From Streptomyces sp. NBC_01454 (lineage in GTDB: Bacteria; Actinomycetota; Actinomycetes; Streptomycetales; Streptomycetaceae), in the NCBI RefSeq assembly GCF_036227565.1, contig NZ_CP109460.1, forward strand, positions 6,076,001 to 6,140,000: a DNA stretch of 64,000 bases, written 5' to 3'. A model generated the notes under the pieces. The model ran no database searches, was not told the origin of the DNA, and was given only the letters and a program-made list of their open reading frames with translations. The translations under genes and the position numbers were made by a program. How positions within the stretch are numbered: position 1 is the first letter of the stretch; each line of letters opens with the position of its first letter. Positions 53,944 to 62,858 of this stretch are shown one piece after another.

Positions 53944-55740
53944 CTAGGACCGGTAGATCGCCTCGATCTCCTCCGCGAAGTCCTTCGCGACCACGTTCCG
54001 CTTGAGCTTCAGCGACGGGGTGACATGGCCCGACTCCTCGGTGAACTGGGCCGGCAGAATGCGGAACTTGCGCACCGACTCGGCCTTGGAGACGGCCGCG
54101 TTGCCGTCGTCGATGGCGCGCTGGACGGCGGCCAGCAGCTCCGGGTCCTCGGCGACCTGGGACGGCGTCACATCGGCGGGGTGGCCGTGCTCCTCGGCCC
54201 AGCGGGGCAGGAACTCCTCGTCGAGGGTGATCAGCGCGCCGATGAACGGCCGGCCGTCGCCGACGACCATGCACTCGGCGATCAGGGCGTGCGCCCGGAT
54301 ACGGTCCTCGATCACGGCGGGGGCGACGTTCTTGCCGCCCGCGGTGACCAGTATTTCCTTCTTGCGGCCGGTGATGGCGAGGTAGCCGTCCTCGTCGAGG
54401 GTGCCGAGGTCGCCGGTGTGGAACCAGCCGTCGGACAGCGCCTCCTTGGTGGCCGACGGGTTGTTCCAGTACTCGGTGAAGAGGTGCTCGCCGTGCAGCA
54501 GCACCTCGCCGTCGTCGGCGATCCGCACCACCGAGCCGGGCAGCGGCTGGCCGACGGTGCCGATCTTCTGCCGGTCCCAGGGGTTGAACGCGGTCGCCGC
54601 ACAGGACTCCGTCAGGCCGTAGCCCTCCAGGGCGGTGAAGCCGATGCCGCGGTAGAAGTGGCCGAGGCGCTCGCCCAGCGGGGCGCCGCCGGAGATGGCG
54701 TGGGTGGCGCGGCCGCCGAGGACGGCCCGCAGCTTGCTGTAGACCAGCCGGTCGAAGACCTTGTACTTCAGCTTCAGGCCCAGCGCCGGGCCCTCCGGGG
54801 CGTCCAGCGCGCGGCTGTAGGCGATCGCGATGTCCGCCGCCTTGTCGAAGATCTTGCCCTTGCCGTCCGCCTGCGCCTTGGCCCGCGCCGAGTTGTAGAC
54901 CTTCTCGAAGACCCGCGGCACGCCCAGGACCAGCGTCGGGCGGAAGGAGGCGAGGTCCTCGGTGAGGTTCTTGATGTCGGGGGCGTGGCCCAGCTTGATG
55001 GGCGCCATCACGGCGGCGATCTGCACCAGCCGGCCGAAGACGTGCGCGATGGGGAGGAAGAGGAGCACCGAGGAGTCGCCGGTACGGAACAGCGGCCGCA
55101 GCCGCTCGACGATGTTGCCGCACTCCGCGAAGAAGCTGCGGTGGCTGAGCACACAGCCCTTGGGGCGGCCGGTGGTGCCGGAGGTGTAGACGATGGTGGC
55201 CGGGGAGTCGGCGTCGGCCAGCGCGCTGCGCGCCTCCACCTCGTCATCGGTGATGCCGGCGCCCGCGGCCTGCAGCCGGGCGATGGCGTCCCGCTCGATC
55301 TGCCAGATGTTCTCCAGGTCGGGCAGCCGGTCGCGCACCGATTCCACGGTCGCCTCGTGGGTGGGGGACTCCACCAGGCAGGCCACCGCGCCGGAGTCGC
55401 CGAGGATCCACTGGATCTGCTCGGCCGAACTGGTCTCGTACACCGGGACGGTGACGGCCCCGGCGCTCCAGATGGCGAAGTCCAGCAGCGTCCACTCGTA
55501 GCGGGTGCGCGACATCAGGCCGACCCGGTCGCCGGGCTGCACACCGGACGCGATCAGGCCCTTGGCCGCGGCGCGGACCTCGGCGAGGAAGGCGGTGGCG
55601 GTGACGTCCTGCCATACGCCGTTCACCTTGCGGCCCATGACGGCAACATCCGGATGCTGCGCGGCATTTCGGCGGATAAGATCCGTCAGATTGCCGTCTG
55701 CGGGGACCTCGTACAGGGCCGGAAGGCTGAACTCGCGCAA
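53944..55740 (-). CDS. long-chain fatty-acid-CoA ligase (FadD15-like)
   Basis: 598 residues of the AMP-forming acyl-CoA synthetase family. The ATP motif IVYTSGTTGRPKGCVLSH, the linker GDLGTLDEDGYLAITGRKKE and the GYGLTES motif are clear. It activates long-chain fatty acids for lipid synthesis or breakdown. TTG start at 55740 is well supported by GAGGAG nine bases upstream. Closest in my memory to mycobacterial FadD15. A palindromic site lies 94 bp upstream. Confidence 0.93.
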   Translation of the reverse strand: MREFSLPALYEVPADGNLTDLIRRNAAQHPDVAVMGRKVNGVWQDVTATAFLAEVRAAAKGLIASGVQPGDRVGLMSRTRYEWTLLDFAIWSAGAVTVPVYETSSAEQIQWILGDSGAVACLVESPTHEATVESVRDRLPDLENIWQIERDAIARLQAAGAGITDDEVEARSALADADSPATIVYTSGTTGRPKGCVLSHRSFFAECGNIVERLRPLFRTGDSSVLLFLPIAHVFGRLVQIAAVMAPIKLGHAPDIKNLTEDLASFRPTLVLGVPRVFEKVYNSARAKAQADGKGKIFDKAADIAIAYSRALDAPEGPALGLKLKYKVFDRLVYSKLRAVLGGRATHAISGGAPLGERLGHFYRGIGFTALEGYGLTESCAATAFNPWDRQKIGTVGQPLPGSVVRIADDGEVLLHGEHLFTEYWNNPSATKEALSDGWFHTGDLGTLDEDGYLAITGRKKEILVTAGGKNVAPAVIEDRIRAHALIAECMVVGDGRPFIGALITLDEEFLPRWAEEHGHPADVTPSQVAEDPELLAAVQRAIDDGNAAVSKAESVRKFRILPAQFTEESGHVTPSLKLKRNVVAKDFAEEIEAIYRS

Positions 55741-55833
55741 GACTGCTGCTCCTCAAAAGCGCCGGCACCACGACTGTGTGTGCACCGGCGGCGGTCCATG
55801 ATCATGCAGGGGGAGAGTGGACTGCCCGGACGT

Positions 55834-55845
55834 TACCCATGGGTA
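55834..55845. promoter_or_regulatory. 12-bp palindrome upstream of the acyl-CoA synthetase
   Basis: TACCCATGGGTA is a perfect palindrome between divergent genes, about 95 bp from the synthetase start. A TetR-like fatty-acid regulator is possible but not shown. The remaining 55741-56014 sequence has no gene. Confidence 0.4.
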
Positions 55846-56014
55846 TTGGACTTGGGATAGGGGGGAACGGTCAGATGTTCGATGCGTCACATGCTGCGGG
55901 ACACGCCATGGGGACTGTCCCGCGCAGACTAGACCAGCGGGTCGGTGACCCGAAAGTAACCCCAGGTCCCACCACCCCTCCCGCCCCCCCGCCCGGGCGA
56001 CCTAGGGTGACGTC

Positions 56015-56791
56015 ATGCGCGTGCATGTGGTCAGTGACGTACACGGCAACAGCCGGGACCTCGCGGCGGCCGGAGAGGGCGCCGATGCCCTGGTGTGCCT
56101 CGGTGACCTGGTCCTCTTCCTCGATTACGCGGACCATTCGCGCGGCATCTTCCCCGACCTCTTCGGACCCGAGAACGCCGGCGCCCTGGTCGAACTGCGC
56201 ACCGCCCGCCGCTTCGAGGAGGCCCGCGCCCTGGGCCGCCGGCTGTGGGGCGAACTCGACCGCACGGGCGCGAGCCGGGAGTCGGTCATCGAGGGCGCGG
56301 TCCGCCGGCAGTACGCCGAACTCTTCGCGGCCTTCCCCGCCCCCACGTACGCCACCTACGGCAACGTCGATATCCCGCGCCTGTGGCCCGAGTACGCCCG
56401 GCCCGGCACCACCGTCCTGGACGGCCAGCGGGTGGAGATCGGCGGCCGGGTCTTCGGGTTCGTCGGCGGCGGGCTCACCAGCCCCATGCGCACGCCGTAC
56501 GAGATCAGCGACGAGGAGTACGCCGCCAAGATCGAGGCGGTGGGCGAGGTGGACGTGCTGTGCACCCACATCCCGCCCGAGGTCCCCGAGCTCTGCTACG
56601 ACACCGTCGCCCGCCGCTTCGAGCGCGGCAGCGCGGCCCTGCTGCACGCCATCCGCACCACCCGCCCGCGCTACTCCCTCTTCGGCCATGTGCACCAGCC
56701 GCTGGCCCGGCGGGTCCGGATCGGGGGCACGGAATGCGTCAATGTCGGGCACTTCAACGCGACCGGTACGCCCTACGTCCTGCAGTGGTGA
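56015..56791 (+). CDS. metallophosphoesterase
   Basis: 258 residues. Calcineurin-like fold with metal motifs DVHGNSRD (about 8-15), GDLVLF, TYGNVDIP, THIPPE and FGHVHQP. It hydrolyses phosphoester bonds with a two-metal site. Substrate unknown. ATG at 56015 lies after GGGTGACGTC with weak ribosome pairing. Confidence 0.9.
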   Translation: MRVHVVSDVHGNSRDLAAAGEGADALVCLGDLVLFLDYADHSRGIFPDLFGPENAGALVELRTARRFEEARALGRRLWGELDRTGASRESVIEGAVRRQYAELFAAFPAPTYATYGNVDIPRLWPEYARPGTTVLDGQRVEIGGRVFGFVGGGLTSPMRTPYEISDEEYAAKIEAVGEVDVLCTHIPPEVPELCYDTVARRFERGSAALLHAIRTTRPRYSLFGHVHQPLARRVRIGGTECVNVGHFNATGTPYVLQW

Positions 56792-56950
56792 GGCCGCGCG
56801 CGCCCCGGCCGGGCGGGCGCGGGGGCCGGACGGCGGCCGCCCGGGCCCGTCGTGCCGGGCCTGCTGGTGTCCGCCCGCAGGTTCCCGCGCGGTAGCCTCG
56901 GAGCCTGTAGCAGCACAGACACCGCGCAATAGGGGTCTCCCCGGCTCATG

Positions 56951-56990
56951 GGGGTCCCCCCGCTCGAGCGAAGCCGAGAGCGGGGGGAGG
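56951..56990. repeat. intergenic hairpin, probable dispersed Streptomyces repeat
   Basis: 10-bp perfect stem (56956-56965 with 56978-56987) around a 12-base loop (GAGCGAAGCCGA). Very similar C/G hairpins with CTCGAGCG-AGCCGAG cores occur between many Streptomyces genes as I recall. The 56792-57051 gap has no gene. Confidence 0.6.
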
Positions 56991-57051
56991 AGCTGAGAAC
57001 TCGGGGAAGGGTCGGCGGACCGGCATGAATCGGCATGGAGGAGTCACGGCG

Positions 57052-57555
57052 ATGGCCGAACACACCAGCTCGAGCATCACGATCGAGGCGGCACCCGCCG
57101 AAGTGATGGGAGTGATCGCCGACTTTGACCGCTACCCGGACTGGACCGGTGAGGTCAAAGAGGCAGAGGTCCTCGAGAAGGACGACCACGGCCGCGCCGC
57201 GCAGGTGCGCCTGCTGCTGGACGCCGGGGCGATCAAGGACGACCACACCCTGGCCTACACCTGGACCGGCGAGAACGAGGTCAGCTGGTCCCTGGTCAAG
57301 TCGCAGATGCTGCGTGCCCTCGACGGCTCCTACCGCCTGGCCGCGCTGGACAACGGCGCGCGCACCGAGGTGACCTACCAGCTCACCGTCGACGTCAAGA
57401 TCCCCATGCTCGGGATGATCAAGCGCAAGGCCGAGAAGGTCATCATCGACCGTGCGCTGGCCGGGTTGAAGAAGCGCGTCGAGAGCGGCCCCGCCGGCCA
57501 CGCCGCGGAGCCTGCCGACGGGGCCGGTTCCGCCGACGAGGCCAAGAAGCTCTGA
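57052..57555 (+). CDS. SRPBCC/START-like protein
   Basis: 167 residues. The START-like fold begins TSSSITIEAAPAEVMGVIADFDRYPDWTGEVKEAEV, binding small hydrophobic ligands in the family. A low-complexity tail follows. ATG at 57052 has GGAGGAG upstream, fixing the start over the earlier ATG. Followed after 2 bp by the ArsA-like ATPase gene, so they are coupled. Confidence 0.9.
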   Translation: MAEHTSSSITIEAAPAEVMGVIADFDRYPDWTGEVKEAEVLEKDDHGRAAQVRLLLDAGAIKDDHTLAYTWTGENEVSWSLVKSQMLRALDGSYRLAALDNGARTEVTYQLTVDVKIPMLGMIKRKAEKVIIDRALAGLKKRVESGPAGHAAEPADGAGSADEAKKL

Positions 57556-57557
57556 GC

Positions 57558-58760
57558 GTGCGCACCGTCCTCGTCACGGGCCCCGGCGGCGCGGGCCGCA
57601 CCACGCTCGCCGCCGCGACCGCCCTGGCGGGCGCCCGGCGAGGCGTGCGGGCACTGCTGCTCACCACCGGGGGCGGCGCGGTGGAATCGGTGCTGGGCGT
57701 CCCCCTGGACGCCGATGCGCCCACCCCGATAGCGCCGGGCCTGCACGCCCGGCGCATCGACCCCGCCGGCCGCTTCCGCCGGGAGTTCCTCGCGTTCCAG
57801 GAGCGCGCGGGCGCCGCCCTCGATCTGCTCGGCGCCGCCCCGCTCGACGAGGACGAACTCACCGAACTCCCCGGCTCCGGGGACTTCGCGCTGTTGCAGG
57901 CGCTGCGCGCCGCACACGCCGCGGACGACTGGGACCTGGTCGTCGTCGACATGCCGCCGGCCGCCGAAGCGGTCCGGCTGCTCGCGCTGCCGGCCCAGGT
58001 GCGCCGCTATCTGCGCCGGCTGCTGCCTCCCGAGCGCCAGGCCGCCCGCGCGCTGCGCCCGGTGCTCGCCCAGCTCGCCGGCGTCCCGATGCCGGCCCAG
58101 AAGCTGTACGACGCCGCCGAGCGCTGGGAGCGGGAACTCGCCGCCGTCCAGCGCGTGATCGACGCCCCCGGCACCTCCGTCCGCCTGGTCACCGACGCCG
58201 GACCGGTCGCCGCCGCCACGCTGCGCGACCTCCGTGCCGGACTCGCGCTGCACGGCCGGCGCACCGACGGCCTGGTCGTCAACCGGCTGCTGCCCACCGG
58301 CTCCGCGGACCCCTTCCTCGCCGCCCTTTCCGGCAGCCAGCAGTCCGCCCTCAAGGCGCTGCGCGAGGAGTTCCCCGACGTCCCCGTCCACGAGGTGGCG
58401 CATCTGGGCCGCGACCCCCAAGGCGTCGCCGCACTCGAGGAGTTGGCCGGCGACGGAGCCGGTGAGACCGGCGTGGGCGCTCCCGCCGAGGGACCCGGCC
58501 GCGACCCCTGGACGGTCGAGGACCGCCTGGAGAGCGACGGCATCCTCGTTTGGCGGGTGCCGCTTCCCGGGGCCGAACGCCGGGGCCTGGGCCTGGTGCG
58601 CCGCGGCGACGAGATCGTGGTCACCGTGGGCCGCTTCCGGCGGATCCGTACGCTGCCCTCCGCGCTGCGCCGCTGCTCCGTCTCCGGTGCCGGACTGCGC
58701 GACGGCGTCCTGGACATCCGCTTCACCCCCGATCCCGGGCTGTGGCCCAAGAGCGACTGA
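57558..58760 (+). CDS. ArsA/Get3-like ATPase with altered P-loop
   Basis: 400 residues. The deviant Walker A of ArsA/MinD proteins, GKGGxGKT, reads GPGGAGRTT (8-16): the signature Lys is Pro and the P-loop Lys is Arg. Walker B LVVVDMPPAAEA is kept. A C-terminal domain (about 320-400) is small and beta-rich. It may bind but hydrolyse ATP poorly. GTG at 57558, two bases after the SRPBCC gene, a pairing I recall from other actinobacteria. Cargo unknown. Confidence 0.85.
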   Translation: MRTVLVTGPGGAGRTTLAAATALAGARRGVRALLLTTGGGAVESVLGVPLDADAPTPIAPGLHARRIDPAGRFRREFLAFQERAGAALDLLGAAPLDEDELTELPGSGDFALLQALRAAHAADDWDLVVVDMPPAAEAVRLLALPAQVRRYLRRLLPPERQAARALRPVLAQLAGVPMPAQKLYDAAERWERELAAVQRVIDAPGTSVRLVTDAGPVAAATLRDLRAGLALHGRRTDGLVVNRLLPTGSADPFLAALSGSQQSALKALREEFPDVPVHEVAHLGRDPQGVAALEELAGDGAGETGVGAPAEGPGRDPWTVEDRLESDGILVWRVPLPGAERRGLGLVRRGDEIVVTVGRFRRIRTLPSALRRCSVSGAGLRDGVLDIRFTPDPGLWPKSD

Positions 58761-58868
58761 ACGCGCCACCGCCGTTCGGGTACCGTCGAGGGTGGGGCGC
58801 CGCCCGCGACGTGCCCGTCTTGCACCCCTTCGCCGTACTGCCTCGCCGCAGGAGTCACGGAGTTCATC

Positions 58869-59345
58869 ATGAGTGATGCCACCGAGCGCCCCGCCGACCG
58901 CAGGGCCGAGCCCGATGCCGACGCCTGGGAGACCGCCTGCGCCGAGGACCTCGCGGCCGAGAAGGCCCGCCATCGCGACGCCCACGGCCCGCAGCCGGGC
59001 AGCGCCGCCGAGGAGCTGCGCAAGCTCGCCGAGGCGGTCACCGACAAGATCGCCGGCATCCAGCTGCCCGGTGCGCTCGGCGGGATCGCCGCGCAGGGCG
59101 CCGTCAACCAGCTGTTCAAGCAGGCCAGGGCCGCCGTCGAGCCGGTCATCGAGCGCAACCCCGCCATCTTCGACCACCTCGCCGCGGCCGGCTCCGAGCT
59201 GCTGGCCGCCTACCGCTCCGCCGTCGAGGGCAGCGAGCGCCGCTGGACCCGTGAGGACCTCGACGACCGGCCCGGCGGCCGCCGCGGTGACGATCCCCGT
59301 GACGACGACGGTCCCGCCGGCACCGAGCGGATCGATCTCGACTGA
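58869..59345 (+). CDS. DUF5304 family protein
   Basis: 158 residues. An acidic N-terminus, a helical middle (EELRKLAEAVTDKIAGIQLP...) and a very acidic, disordered C-terminus rich in Arg and Asp. Similar to the DUF5304 proteins of Streptomyces. ATG at 58869 has GGAGTCACGGAG upstream. Function unknown. Confidence 0.85.
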   Translation: MSDATERPADRRAEPDADAWETACAEDLAAEKARHRDAHGPQPGSAAEELRKLAEAVTDKIAGIQLPGALGGIAAQGAVNQLFKQARAAVEPVIERNPAIFDHLAAAGSELLAAYRSAVEGSERRWTREDLDDRPGGRRGDDPRDDDGPAGTERIDLD

Positions 59346-59364
59346 GCCCTCCGCCCCCCGCGCA

Positions 59365-59415
59365 CCGGCGGATACCCCTCCCGCCGGCCCCCTGAGGGGA
59401 GCGGCAGGCGCTCCC
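59365..59415 (+). terminator. possible terminator hairpins after the DUF5304 gene
   Basis: Two short stems: 7 bp at 59365-59371 with 59381-59387, and 7 bp at 59397-59403 with 59409-59415. Confidence 0.4.
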
Positions 59416-59467
59416 GCCTCCGGTACGGTGGATCCTGGCGGGGTTCGAGCGAAAAACTGAGGGACAC

Positions 59468-60409
59468 ATGGGACTCACCATCGGCGTCGACATCGGCGGC
59501 ACGAAGATCGCGGCCGGCGTGGTCGACGAAGAGGGCTCGATCCTTGAAACGTGCACGGTGCAGACTCCGCATGCCACCGAGGCGCTGACCGAGGCCATCG
59601 CGGAGGCGGTGCGCACCGTGGGAGCCGGCCATCAGGTCGAGGCCGTCGGCATCGGCGCCGCCGGCTACGTCGACGAGAAGCGGGCCACGGTCCTGTTCGC
59701 ACCGAACATCGACTGGCGCCACGAGCCGCTCAAGGACAAGGTCGAACAGCGCGTCGGCCTGCCCGTGGTGGTCGAGAACGACGCCAACGCCGCGGCCTGG
59801 GGCGAGTACAGGTTCGGCGCCGGCCAGGGCCACAGCGACGTCATCTGCATCACCCTCGGTACCGGCCTGGGCGGCGGCATCATCATCGGCAACAAGCTGC
59901 GCCGCGGCCGGTTCGGCGTCGCCGCCGAGTTCGGCCACATCCGGATGGTGCCCGACGGACTGCTGTGCGGCTGCGGCAACCAGGGCTGCTGGGAGCAGTA
60001 CGCCTCCGGCCGCGCCCTGCTGCGCTACGCCCGCCAGCGCGCCTTCGCCACCCCCGAGAACGCCCAGATCCTGCTGTCGCTCGGCGACGGCACGTCCGAG
60101 GGCATCCAGGGCCGGCACGTCAGCGAGGCCGCCCGCCAGGGCGACCCGGTGGCCATCGACTCGTTCCGCGAGCTGGCCCGCTGGGCCGGCGCCGGCCTCG
60201 CCGACCTCGCCTCGCTCTTCGACCCGTCCGCCTTCATCGTCGGCGGCGGGGTCTCCGACGAGGGCGAGTTGGTCCTGGGGCCGATCCGCAAGTCCTTCCG
60301 CCGCTGGCTGGTCGGCAACCAGTGGCGGCCGCACGCCCAGGTGCTCGCCGCCCAGCTCGGCGGCAAGGCCGGTCTGGTCGGCGCGGCCGACCTGGCGCGC
60401 CAGGGCTGA
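59468..60409 (+). CDS. glkA: ROK-family glucokinase
   Basis: 313 residues. Phosphorylates glucose with ATP. The ATP motif DIGGTKIAAGVVD (about 8-20), the sugar site ENDANAAAWGE and EFGHIRM, and the zinc motif CGCGNQGCWEQYASG are present. The Streptomyces GlkA also takes part in carbon catabolite repression. ATG at 59468 with GAGGGAC upstream. Stand-alone here. Confidence 0.94.
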   Translation: MGLTIGVDIGGTKIAAGVVDEEGSILETCTVQTPHATEALTEAIAEAVRTVGAGHQVEAVGIGAAGYVDEKRATVLFAPNIDWRHEPLKDKVEQRVGLPVVVENDANAAAWGEYRFGAGQGHSDVICITLGTGLGGGIIIGNKLRRGRFGVAAEFGHIRMVPDGLLCGCGNQGCWEQYASGRALLRYARQRAFATPENAQILLSLGDGTSEGIQGRHVSEAARQGDPVAIDSFRELARWAGAGLADLASLFDPSAFIVGGGVSDEGELVLGPIRKSFRRWLVGNQWRPHAQVLAAQLGGKAGLVGAADLARQG

Positions 60410-60513
60410 GGAGCCCGCGGGTCGTCGGTGTCCGATGGCCCGTTGTCACTGCGTCCGGCACCGCCCGTCGCGTCCCGTGGGGAGGCGGCGGGCGGTGCTC
60501 TATCTTGGCCCGC

Positions 60514-61338
60514 GTGACGATCCCGGTGAGAGGACCCGCCGCCTTGCTCTCGCTCCCCGAGTCCCGTACCGAGCCCGGCCCCGCTCCCGACGACCGGGAC
60601 ACCGGCACCACCGCGCGGCCCGGCGGCGCGGCCGTGATCCGGGTGCTCAGCTACAACATCCGCTCGATGCGCGACGACCGGGCGGCGCTGGCCAGGGTCA
60701 TCCGGGCCTGCGCCCCCGACCTCGTACTGATCCAGGAGGCGCCGCGGTTCTTCCGCTGGCGCAAGACCGCCGAGAAGCTGGCCCGTGCGGCCGGGCTGGT
60801 CCATGTCACCGGCGGCGCCACGGCCGCGGGCCCGATGATCCTGTCCACCCTGCGCGCCCATGTCGAGCGCACCGAGGACATCCTGCTGCCCCGCACCCCC
60901 GGACTGCACCGGCGCGGCTTCGCCACCGCCGTGGTCCGTATCGGCGGGGCCCGGCTCGGCGTGCTCAGCTGCCATCTCAGCCTCGCCGACCGGGAGCGCT
61001 ACGCGCAGGCCGGGCTGCTGCTGGAGCGGCTGGCCGCACTGGACGTGCCGTACGCCGTCGCCGGGGGCGACCTCAACGACCGGCCGGACGGCCGCAGTTT
61101 CCGCCGGCTGGCGGGGGCGCTCACGGACGCCTGGGCGGCCCAGCCGTGGGGCGGGGAGTTCACCTCCACGCCCGGTGACCCGCATCAGCGGATCGACGCG
61201 ATCTTCACCACCGACGGTGTGGAGGTGCTCGGCTGCGGGGTGCCGCACGGGCTGCCGGGGGTGGGCGAGGACGACCTCAGAGCGGCCACCGACCATCTGC
61301 CGGTGCTGGCCGCCCTGCGGGTGCCGGCCACGGGCTGA
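60514..61338 (+). CDS. endonuclease/exonuclease/phosphatase-family protein
   Basis: 274 residues from GTG 60514; a GTG at 60634 is an alternative and gives a start directly at the domain (VIRVLSYNIRSMRDD). The motifs LSYNIRSM, LIQEAP (metal Glu), GDLNDRPDG and ATDHLPVLA are those of the EEP fold. It hydrolyses phosphodiester or phosphomonoester bonds. There is no ribosome site; TATCTT (60501-60506) just before GTG 60514 would fit a leaderless transcript. Confidence 0.85.
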   Translation: MTIPVRGPAALLSLPESRTEPGPAPDDRDTGTTARPGGAAVIRVLSYNIRSMRDDRAALARVIRACAPDLVLIQEAPRFFRWRKTAEKLARAAGLVHVTGGATAAGPMILSTLRAHVERTEDILLPRTPGLHRRGFATAVVRIGGARLGVLSCHLSLADRERYAQAGLLLERLAALDVPYAVAGGDLNDRPDGRSFRRLAGALTDAWAAQPWGGEFTSTPGDPHQRIDAIFTTDGVEVLGCGVPHGLPGVGEDDLRAATDHLPVLAALRVPATG

Positions 61339-61339
61339 C

Positions 61340-61918
61340 TCACACCACCGCGCCGCTGCCCGGCAGGTCGTCGTCCTCGTCGTCGTTCTTCATCCGGGCC
61401 ACCAGGGTGGCGAACCCGCCGAGGAACCCGCCGATGCCCAGGAGCGTGATCCACCACGTCACCGGCTGCTGCAGCAGCACCATGGTCACCAGCAGCAACG
61501 GGCCGCCGAGCACCGCGATCCAGGCGAACTTGGCCGTGACGTCGGCCTGCGGCAGCGGGGGTGGTTCGGGCGGGGTGAAGTGCCCCTCGTCCGAGGACTC
61601 GGCGGCGTTCCAGTCGCGGGGGCCGACGCCCGGCGCGTAGACCACGAAGCTGCCCGGCCGCGCGGCGCCGGCCGGCGGGTCCCCGGCCCCGGGCCCGGCC
61701 GTGGCCGTGTCGTCCTTCGCGCCCGGATCGTCCGGGTCGTCCGGCGCGCCCTTCTCGTCCTTGCCGTCGCCGTCGCCGTCGCCGTCGTCGGCCGGGGCCG
61801 CCCGCGGGATGTCCTCCGCGGGGAACGCCGGCTGCTCGCCGTAGCCCGCCACGATCTCGGCCCAGGCGGCCTCTTCGTCCAGCGGGTCCCGGGGGTCGCG
61901 GGGGCTATGCTCCGCCAC
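61340..61918 (-). CDS. membrane protein with acidic disordered N-terminus
   Basis: 192 residues. Acidic and Gly/Pro/Asp-rich to about 130 (repeated GDG/DDP), then two adjacent helices (about 140-175) and an acidic C-terminus (KNDDEDDD). No enzyme motif. GTG at 61918 lies 13 bp inside the upstream hydrolase gene, so the two are coupled. Function unknown. Confidence 0.82.
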   Translation of the reverse strand: MAEHSPRDPRDPLDEEAAWAEIVAGYGEQPAFPAEDIPRAAPADDGDGDGDGKDEKGAPDDPDDPGAKDDTATAGPGAGDPPAGAARPGSFVVYAPGVGPRDWNAAESSDEGHFTPPEPPPLPQADVTAKFAWIAVLGGPLLLVTMVLLQQPVTWWITLLGIGGFLGGFATLVARMKNDDEDDDLPGSGAVV

Positions 61919-62711
61919 GGTCCGCCGTCCCCTCCCGGGCGGTGCCCGCCGCGTCCGCCCCCGTCTGCGGGGCGAGCCGGGTGATGAAGGCGAGGGTGTC
62001 CCGGAAGATCTGCTCGGCATCGTGGTCGAGCGTCGCGACGTGGTAGCTGCGCTCCAGCAGCGTCTGGCGGACATCGGTCGAGGAGACCCGGCTCAGGATG
62101 CGCTCGGAGTCCACCGGCGGGACGACATGGTCCTGCGGGCTGGTCATCACCAGCAACGGCTGGGTGACACGCGGGAGTTCGGAGTCGACCTGCTGGAAGA
62201 ACCGGCGCAGTGAATGCGCGGCGTGCAGCGGCACCCGGTCGTAGCCGACCTCCTCGGCACCGGGCTTGGCGATGTCGCTGGCGATCCCCTTGGTCGTCCG
62301 CACGAGATGGCGCAGCACCGGCAGCAGCGGCCCGGCCGCGTCGTGCACCTTGTTGGCGGGGTTGACCACCGCGACGCCGCTGATCGCGTCGCCGTGCTTG
62401 GCGGCCAGCCGCAGCGCCAGCGCGGCGCCCATCGACAGGCCGCAGACGAAGACCGCGGCGCAGCGCTCGGTCAGCGCCCGCAGTTCGCGGTCGACCTCGG
62501 CGTACCAGTCCTGCCAGGTCGTGATCTGCAGGTCCTGCCAGCGGGTGCCGTGACCGGGCAGCAGCGGCAGGCTGACCGTGAGCCCCTGGTCGGCCAGATA
62601 CTCGGCCCAGGGGCGCACGGACTGGGGGGAGCCGGTGAAGCCGTGGCACACGAGGACGCCGACCTCTCCGCCGTCACGGCGGAACGGCTCGGTTCCGGGA
62701 AGGAGCGGCAC
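61905..62711 (-). CDS. alpha/beta-hydrolase, carboxylesterase (Est30-like)
   Basis: 268 residues. Oxyanion motif CHGFTGSP, nucleophile elbow GLSMGAA (Ser about 94), acid in TSPQDHVVP and His in SYHVATLDHD. This set fits Est30-type carboxylesterases or monoacylglycerol lipases. GTG at 62711 with GGAG seven bases upstream. It overlaps the membrane-protein gene by 14 bp and is divergent from the acyltransferase gene, suggesting lipid metabolism. Confidence 0.9.
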   Translation of the reverse strand: MPLLPGTEPFRRDGGEVGVLVCHGFTGSPQSVRPWAEYLADQGLTVSLPLLPGHGTRWQDLQITTWQDWYAEVDRELRALTERCAAVFVCGLSMGAALALRLAAKHGDAISGVAVVNPANKVHDAAGPLLPVLRHLVRTTKGIASDIAKPGAEEVGYDRVPLHAAHSLRRFFQQVDSELPRVTQPLLVMTSPQDHVVPPVDSERILSRVSSTDVRQTLLERSYHVATLDHDAEQIFRDTLAFITRLAPQTGADAAGTAREGTADRGGA

Positions 62712-62858
62712 CGCGGGACTCCGATCGATGAGAGGGCCTGGCGAGTTACCCCAGGGTACGCAAAGTGACGGCGGGCGGGTAGGTCCGGCGACGGGCGCGA
62801 CGCGAGCGGGCCACCGCGGCAGGTTAAGGTCTTTGCGTCACACACAGGAGGCAGTCGG

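Noticed and set aside
59551..60513. A single large open frame joining the glucokinase region to the EEP gene
   Set aside because: The part before 60514 lies out of frame with glkA and has no domain; only the end is the EEP protein.
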